NCBI GenBank assembly: GCA_002698425.1
Contig: NZXU01000075.1
Span: 1-26,206 of the forward strand
Direction: 5' to 3'
Length of the DNA stretch: 26,206 bases
Source of the DNA: Ahrensia sp.
GTDB taxonomy: Bacteria > Pseudomonadota > Alphaproteobacteria > Rhizobiales > Rhizobiaceae
Shown: one piece after another, positions 23,220-26,206 of the stretch
Layout: every line of letters starts with the position of its first letter
How positions within the stretch are numbered: position 1 is the first letter of the stretch
Made by a program: the position numbers and the translations under genes
Notes under the pieces: model-generated
Told to the model about the DNA's origin: nothing
The model's database searches: none
Seen by the model: the letters and a program-made list of their open reading frames with translations, nothing else

Positions 23220-24773
23220 ATGTCCGGGCACGCTTCCCAATCCACATCGCCCCCTCGGGCTGGCTCCGAGCTATGGACATCCGCGCGCGCGGTCACGGCG
23301 ATCGTCGGGGTGCTTATCGCCGTCAAGCTGGCGGTCGCATCCCAAACGGACCTGATCCGAGACGAGGCCTATTATGCGCTCTGGTCGTTCTACCCAACGC
23401 AGGCCGGGTACTACGATCACCCTCCGGCCGTCGTCTGGTTCATCGAGGCAGGGCGTATGTTCTTCGGCGATTCGCCGTTTGCATTCCGCCTCTTCGCGAT
23501 CCTTGCGACCGGCCTCAGCGCTGCGGCGGTCTACCGGAGCGCGATGCTGTTGTTCGAGGACCGAACCGTCGCCGGGTACTCGGTGCTCTGGTTCGTTCTG
23601 TCGCTCGGCACGGCCATCGAACTCTTCCTGATAACGCCGGATGCGCCTTCGACCCTGTTCTGGACGCTGGCGATCTGGGCGGCGGCCGAGCTGTACCGGA
23701 GCCGCAACGCCAATTGGTGGCTCGCCTTCGGGCTCTTTGCCGGGCTGGGGCTCGCCTCGAAATATACCGGTTTCTTTCTCGGCGCCGGGATCGTGCTGTG
23801 GGTGCTCGCCTATCGCGAAAACCGGGCATGGCTGCGCTCATGGCAGTTCCATGCGGGCGGCATCGTCGCGCTGTTGATATTCGCACCGGTCCTCCACTGG
23901 AACGCGGTCAACGATTTCCGGTCGCTGTCCTTCCAGTGGTCGCGAACCGGCGTCGCCTCGCCCAGCCTGGAACGCGCCCTGCAGCTGTTTCCGGACAATA
24001 TCGGCCTGCAGGTCCTGATGCTCGGGCCGGGACTCTTTTTCTATCTCGGCGCGGCTTCGTTCCTGTTTGCCAGGCGGATCGGAAATCCGGCGGCCGGTCT
24101 GCTCGTCACGACCGCGGCGCCGATGCTCGTCTTCTTCGCCTATCACGGTTTGCATTCGCGCGTTCAGGGCAACTGGACCCTGCCCCTCTTCGGGCAGCTG
24201 TCGATCCTCGGCGCATGGGCCGCGGTCACATGGTTGCCGGCAAGCCGGAGGGCGTCTCGACTGCTGGCGATTTTCCGGCAGTTGCTGGCGCCCGTGTCGG
24301 CCGCGATCATCGCCCTCGTCTATGCCCAGGCGGTGTTCGGCCTTGCGCCGTTTCGGACCGACAAACAGATCGATGACATGGCGGGTTGGTCGGAGACCGT
24401 TGCGCGCGTCGCCGAGATTGCGCGCGAAGCCGGCACGGACACTGTACTGGGGGACGATTACGGGATCACCGGCTGGCTCGCATCCTACAGCCGGTTCGAC
24501 AAACACAACCTCCGGGTCCTGCCGGGCCGGGAGTTCTTTCGCTACGGCTTCATGCCGCTGCCGGATCCGGCGACGCTGGAACGCCCCTTGCTCTACGCGG
24601 TTCGCAGCGGGGTCGATCGCGATATCCCCGCGATCTGCGGGAATGACGGGTCGCCGGAACCGGTCCATGCCAGCGTCATCCGGAACGGGCCGGCCGGAAG
24701 ACCGGTCGACCGCTTCGACATCTTCGCGCTCGACGACCTGCCGGGACGCTGCCCGCCTAGCGCAACCCGGTGA
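23220..24773 (+). CDS. GT39/ArnT-like membrane glycosyltransferase
   Basis: The 517-residue protein belongs to the PMT/ArnT fold family that transfers sugars from polyprenyl-phosphate donors outside the membrane. The catalytic first-loop motif RDEAYYALW (about residue 48) and the following [13 protein letters not shown] are typical; about 11-12 TM segments run to residue 390, then comes a soluble extracytoplasmic domain of about 120 residues. The acceptor (lipid A, protein or other glycan) cannot be told. ATG 23220 has no clear ribosome site. The gene lies on the plus strand between truA and fmt, and its last 17 bases overlap the convergent fmt end, suggesting later insertion into the fmt-truA pair. 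Confidence 0.9.
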   Translation: MSGHASQSTSPPRAGSELWTSARAVTAIVGVLIAVKLAVASQTDLIRDEAYYALWSFYPTQAGYYDHPPAVVWFIEAGRMFFGDSPFAFRLFAILATGLSAAAVYRSAMLLFEDRTVAGYSVLWFVLSLGTAIELFLITPDAPSTLFWTLAIWAAAELYRSRNANWWLAFGLFAGLGLASKYTGFFLGAGIVLWVLAYRENRAWLRSWQFHAGGIVALLIFAPVLHWNAVNDFRSLSFQWSRTGVASPSLERALQLFPDNIGLQVLMLGPGLFFYLGAASFLFARRIGNPAAGLLVTTAAPMLVFFAYHGLHSRVQGNWTLPLFGQLSILGAWAAVTWLPASRRASRLLAIFRQLLAPVSAAIIALVYAQAVFGLAPFRTDKQIDDMAGWSETVARVAEIAREAGTDTVLGDDYGITGWLASYSRFDKHNLRVLPGREFFRYGFMPLPDPATLERPLLYAVRSGVDRDIPAICGNDGSPEPVHASVIRNGPAGRPVDRFDIFALDDLPGRCPPSATR

Positions 24774-25692
24774 TGACGGCGCCCCGGACGAAGTCGGACG
24801 CGGCGAGCGGCTTGCCGCCCGCTTTCTGAAGCGTCAGGAGGTCGACCGCGCCCTCGCCACAAGCAACCGACAGCCCCTCGCTCGATTGAGCGATAGTTCC
24901 GAGCGCATCTGCCGGCGCGCTCCCAAGGCGGCTGCGCAGCAGCTTGACGCGCTCCCATTTGCCGCCGATCTCCATCTCGCACCATGCGCCCGGGAAAGGC
25001 GACAGGCCGCGAATGTGGTTGTGGACGCCCGCGGCGGGGCGCGACCAGTCGACCCGGGTTTCGGCCTTGTCGATCTTCGAGGCGTAGAGAACGCCCTCTT
25101 CCGGCTGCGGCGTCAGGGTCAGGCCGCCGTTTTCCAGCGCCGCCATGGCGCGCACCATCAGGTCTGCGCCGAGTTGCGACAGGGCGTCGTGCAATTCGCC
25201 GGCGGTCATGTCCGGACCGATCGCCACGCGGTCTTCCAGCGCGATGTCGCCGGTATCGAGGCCCTTGTCCATCTTCATGACCATCATGCCGGTTTCCGCG
25301 TCGCCGGCCATGATCGCGCGCTGGATCGGCGCGGCGCCGCGCCAGCGCGGCAGCAGCGAGGCATGGCCGTTGTAACAGCCGAGCCGGGTGCCGTTCAGCA
25401 CCGCTTCCGGGAGCAGAAGTCCATAGGCGACGACGACCGCCGCATCGGCGTCGAGCTCCCGAAACAGCGCCTGTTCCTCTTCGGATTTCAGGCTTTTCGG
25501 CGTGCGCACGGGGATCCCCAGCGCCTCGGCCTGGCGATGGACCGGCGATTTCGTGAGTTCAAGGCCGCGGCGGCCGGCGGGACGCGGCGGCTGGGTGTAG
25601 CAGGCGACGATTTCGTGGCCTTGCGCGGCGAGCGCGGTCAGGGTCGGCACCGAGAAATCCGGCGTGCCCATGAATATCAACCGTAATGACAC
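24757..25692 (-). CDS. fmt: Methionyl-tRNA formyltransferase
   Basis: The 311-residue enzyme formylates initiator Met-tRNA using 10-formyl-tetrahydrofolate. The N-terminal catalytic domain has [15 protein letters not shown], the catalytic NxH motif ([20 protein letters not shown]) and the catalytic Asp in KGLDTGDIA; the C-terminal OB-fold domain begins near [13 protein letters not shown]. The start is GTG at 25692, preceded closely by GAGGGA; the conserved IFMGTPDFS follows within 8 residues. Usually def lies next to fmt and truA follows; here neither is adjacent, since small plus-strand genes lie on both sides. Confidence 0.97.
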   Translation of the reverse strand: MSLRLIFMGTPDFSVPTLTALAAQGHEIVACYTQPPRPAGRRGLELTKSPVHRQAEALGIPVRTPKSLKSEEEQALFRELDADAAVVVAYGLLLPEAVLNGTRLGCYNGHASLLPRWRGAAPIQRAIMAGDAETGMMVMKMDKGLDTGDIALEDRVAIGPDMTAGELHDALSQLGADLMVRAMAALENGGLTLTPQPEEGVLYASKIDKAETRVDWSRPAAGVHNHIRGLSPFPGAWCEMEIGGKWERVKLLRSRLGSAPADALGTIAQSSEGLSVACGEGAVDLLTLQKAGGKPLAASDFVRGAVITGLR

Positions 25693-25712
25693 TTTCCCTC
25701 GCAGATTTGATC

Positions 25713-25738
25713 GGAACCGTAAAATTCGAGCTTTCGTT
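25713..25738 (+). promoter_or_regulatory. EcfG-type general stress response promoter
   Basis: GGAAC at 25713-25717 is followed after exactly 17 bases by CGTT at 25735-25738. GGAAC-N16/17-CGTT is the known consensus of EcfG sigma factors controlling the alphaproteobacterial general stress response. It points at the 86-residue small gene starting at 25807, leaving a leader of about 60 bases. Confidence 0.65.
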
Positions 25739-25806
25739 AAAAGGCGATCTTAAGCCGCTTTGCAAATACCGGGTTAACCCAACAGATCCAGGAGATTCGG
25801 ACCGAA

Positions 25807-26067
25807 ATGGCGCAGCCCGGTTTTGGAAAGCGCAATGCGAAGCGAATCGAATTGACCACCGACAAGGCGATCAAGGTGCATTCGGACTATGTGAGGAAAG
25901 CGTCGCCACCGGGCCGGAAACCGAAAAAACAACCGGTTCTCGCGGAGCGGGTCGTCACATGGATATCCTACTACGTGCTGGTCTTCGTGACGATCGCCAT
26001 CCACGCGCCCGATGCGGCCGCATCCGCCATTCGCGGGCTCAACCATTTGGCGGCAAGCTTGGTCTGA
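25807..26067 (+). CDS. Small single-TM protein, probable general-stress gene
   Basis: The 86-residue protein has a basic N-terminal half (GKRNAKRIELTTDKAIKVHS, then SPPGRKPKKQP) followed by one TM segment at about 50-66 (VVTWISYYVLVFVTIAI) and a short Ala-rich tail. The basic half is likely cytoplasmic. I do not recognise a family. The ATG at 25807 is preceded by GGAG, but about 14 bases away, so initiation may be weak. An EcfG-type promoter lies about 70 bases upstream. It is divergent from fmt and ends 7 bases before the MITE-like repeat at 26074, whose folded end could act as a terminator or mRNA stabiliser. Confidence 0.65.
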   Translation: MAQPGFGKRNAKRIELTTDKAIKVHSDYVRKASPPGRKPKKQPVLAERVVTWISYYVLVFVTIAIHAPDAAASAIRGLNHLAASLV

Positions 26068-26073
26068 AGGGTC

Positions 26074-26206
26074 AGAGCCTGTCATGGCTGGATTGAACCA
26101 TTCTGCCGGAGCAGGTTTGGCCCAAGATCAAGGGATTTGGCGAAGGCCGTATCGAGATACGGCCAAGCCGAAGCCCGCGGGGATTGGGCCAAACATGCCC
26201 GGCCCT
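26074..26206. mobile_element. MITE-like repeat element, second copy (cut by window end)
   Basis: It starts AGAGCCTGTCATGGCTGG and matches the left 133 bases of the complete copy at 8232 with only 4 substitutions, in the same orientation. The internal inverted repeat (GTTTGGCCCAA from 26115) and the ATACGG hairpin are kept. The left flank is TC and not CT, so a TA target is not seen at this end. The right end and any inverted terminus lie beyond the window. Confidence 0.8.

Noticed and set aside
25686..26096. A 136-residue plus-strand frame overlapping the 86-residue gene
   Set aside because: It would begin upstream of the presumed transcript start of the EcfG promoter, has no ribosome site and runs into the repeat. 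The shorter frame with a TM segment is more credible.

Overview
The window looks like chromosomal DNA of a GC-rich alphaproteobacterium, most likely of the order Hyphomicrobiales (Rhizobiales). The grounds are the gene order rpmH-rnpA-yidC-engB, argB, a pyrimidine 5'-nucleotidase, dapD, dapE, truA and fmt, which is a familiar rhizobial backbone, together with the tRNA-Arg type and a promoter of the alphaproteobacterial EcfG form. The genus cannot be settled from the sequence alone.

Layout. Positions 1-422 hold the 3' end of a large serine recombinase gene that runs into, and antisense through, a tRNA-Arg(ACG) gene (286-362, minus). This is the edge of an integrated element whose body lies to the left of the window. 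Positions 506-4247 (minus) form a tight three-gene unit: a TVP38/TMEM64 membrane protein, a MerA-like flavin disulfide oxidoreductase and an orphan sensor histidine kinase. Positions 4568-7632 (plus) carry the ribosome, RNase P and membrane-insertion genes rpmH, rnpA, yidC and engB. Positions 7639-10435 (minus) hold an accessory envelope-stress block between engB and argB: ECF sigma factor, RskA-type anti-sigma factor, secreted fasciclin protein and Tat-exported MsrB. A 269-bp MITE-like element lies inside this block. After argB comes a second minus-strand insertion (DHA2-type MFS exporter, EamA transporter, a possible 38-residue gene).

Positions 14293-22358 (plus) carry a HAD pyrimidine 5'-nucleotidase and a DUF817 membrane protein, then an accessory patch of secreted or small proteins (a duplicated four-cysteine protein, a four-EF-hand protein and a convergent 72-residue protein), a minus-strand LOG-family gene, and then dapD, a DUF805 protein, a two-TM protein, dapE and a further membrane protein. 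truA (minus), a GT39/ArnT-like glycosyltransferase (plus) and fmt (minus) follow. A small membrane protein behind a textbook EcfG promoter and a second, truncated copy of the MITE-like element close the window.

How they work together. The backbone genes serve translation (L34, RNase P protein, TruA, Fmt, EngB), membrane biogenesis (YidC), and arginine and lysine/peptidoglycan precursor synthesis (ArgB, DapD, DapE). The most coherent accessory system is the sigma/anti-sigma/fasciclin/MsrB block. The three promoter regions share a CGTCT(A/C) -10-like hexamer at similar distances from the start codons, which suggests one self-regulated ECF regulon protecting the envelope. The most novel-looking DNA element is the repeated, strongly folded MITE-like sequence bounded by an inverted repeat of about 24 bp. 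No CRISPR array, rRNA, phage structural gene or obvious defence system is visible.
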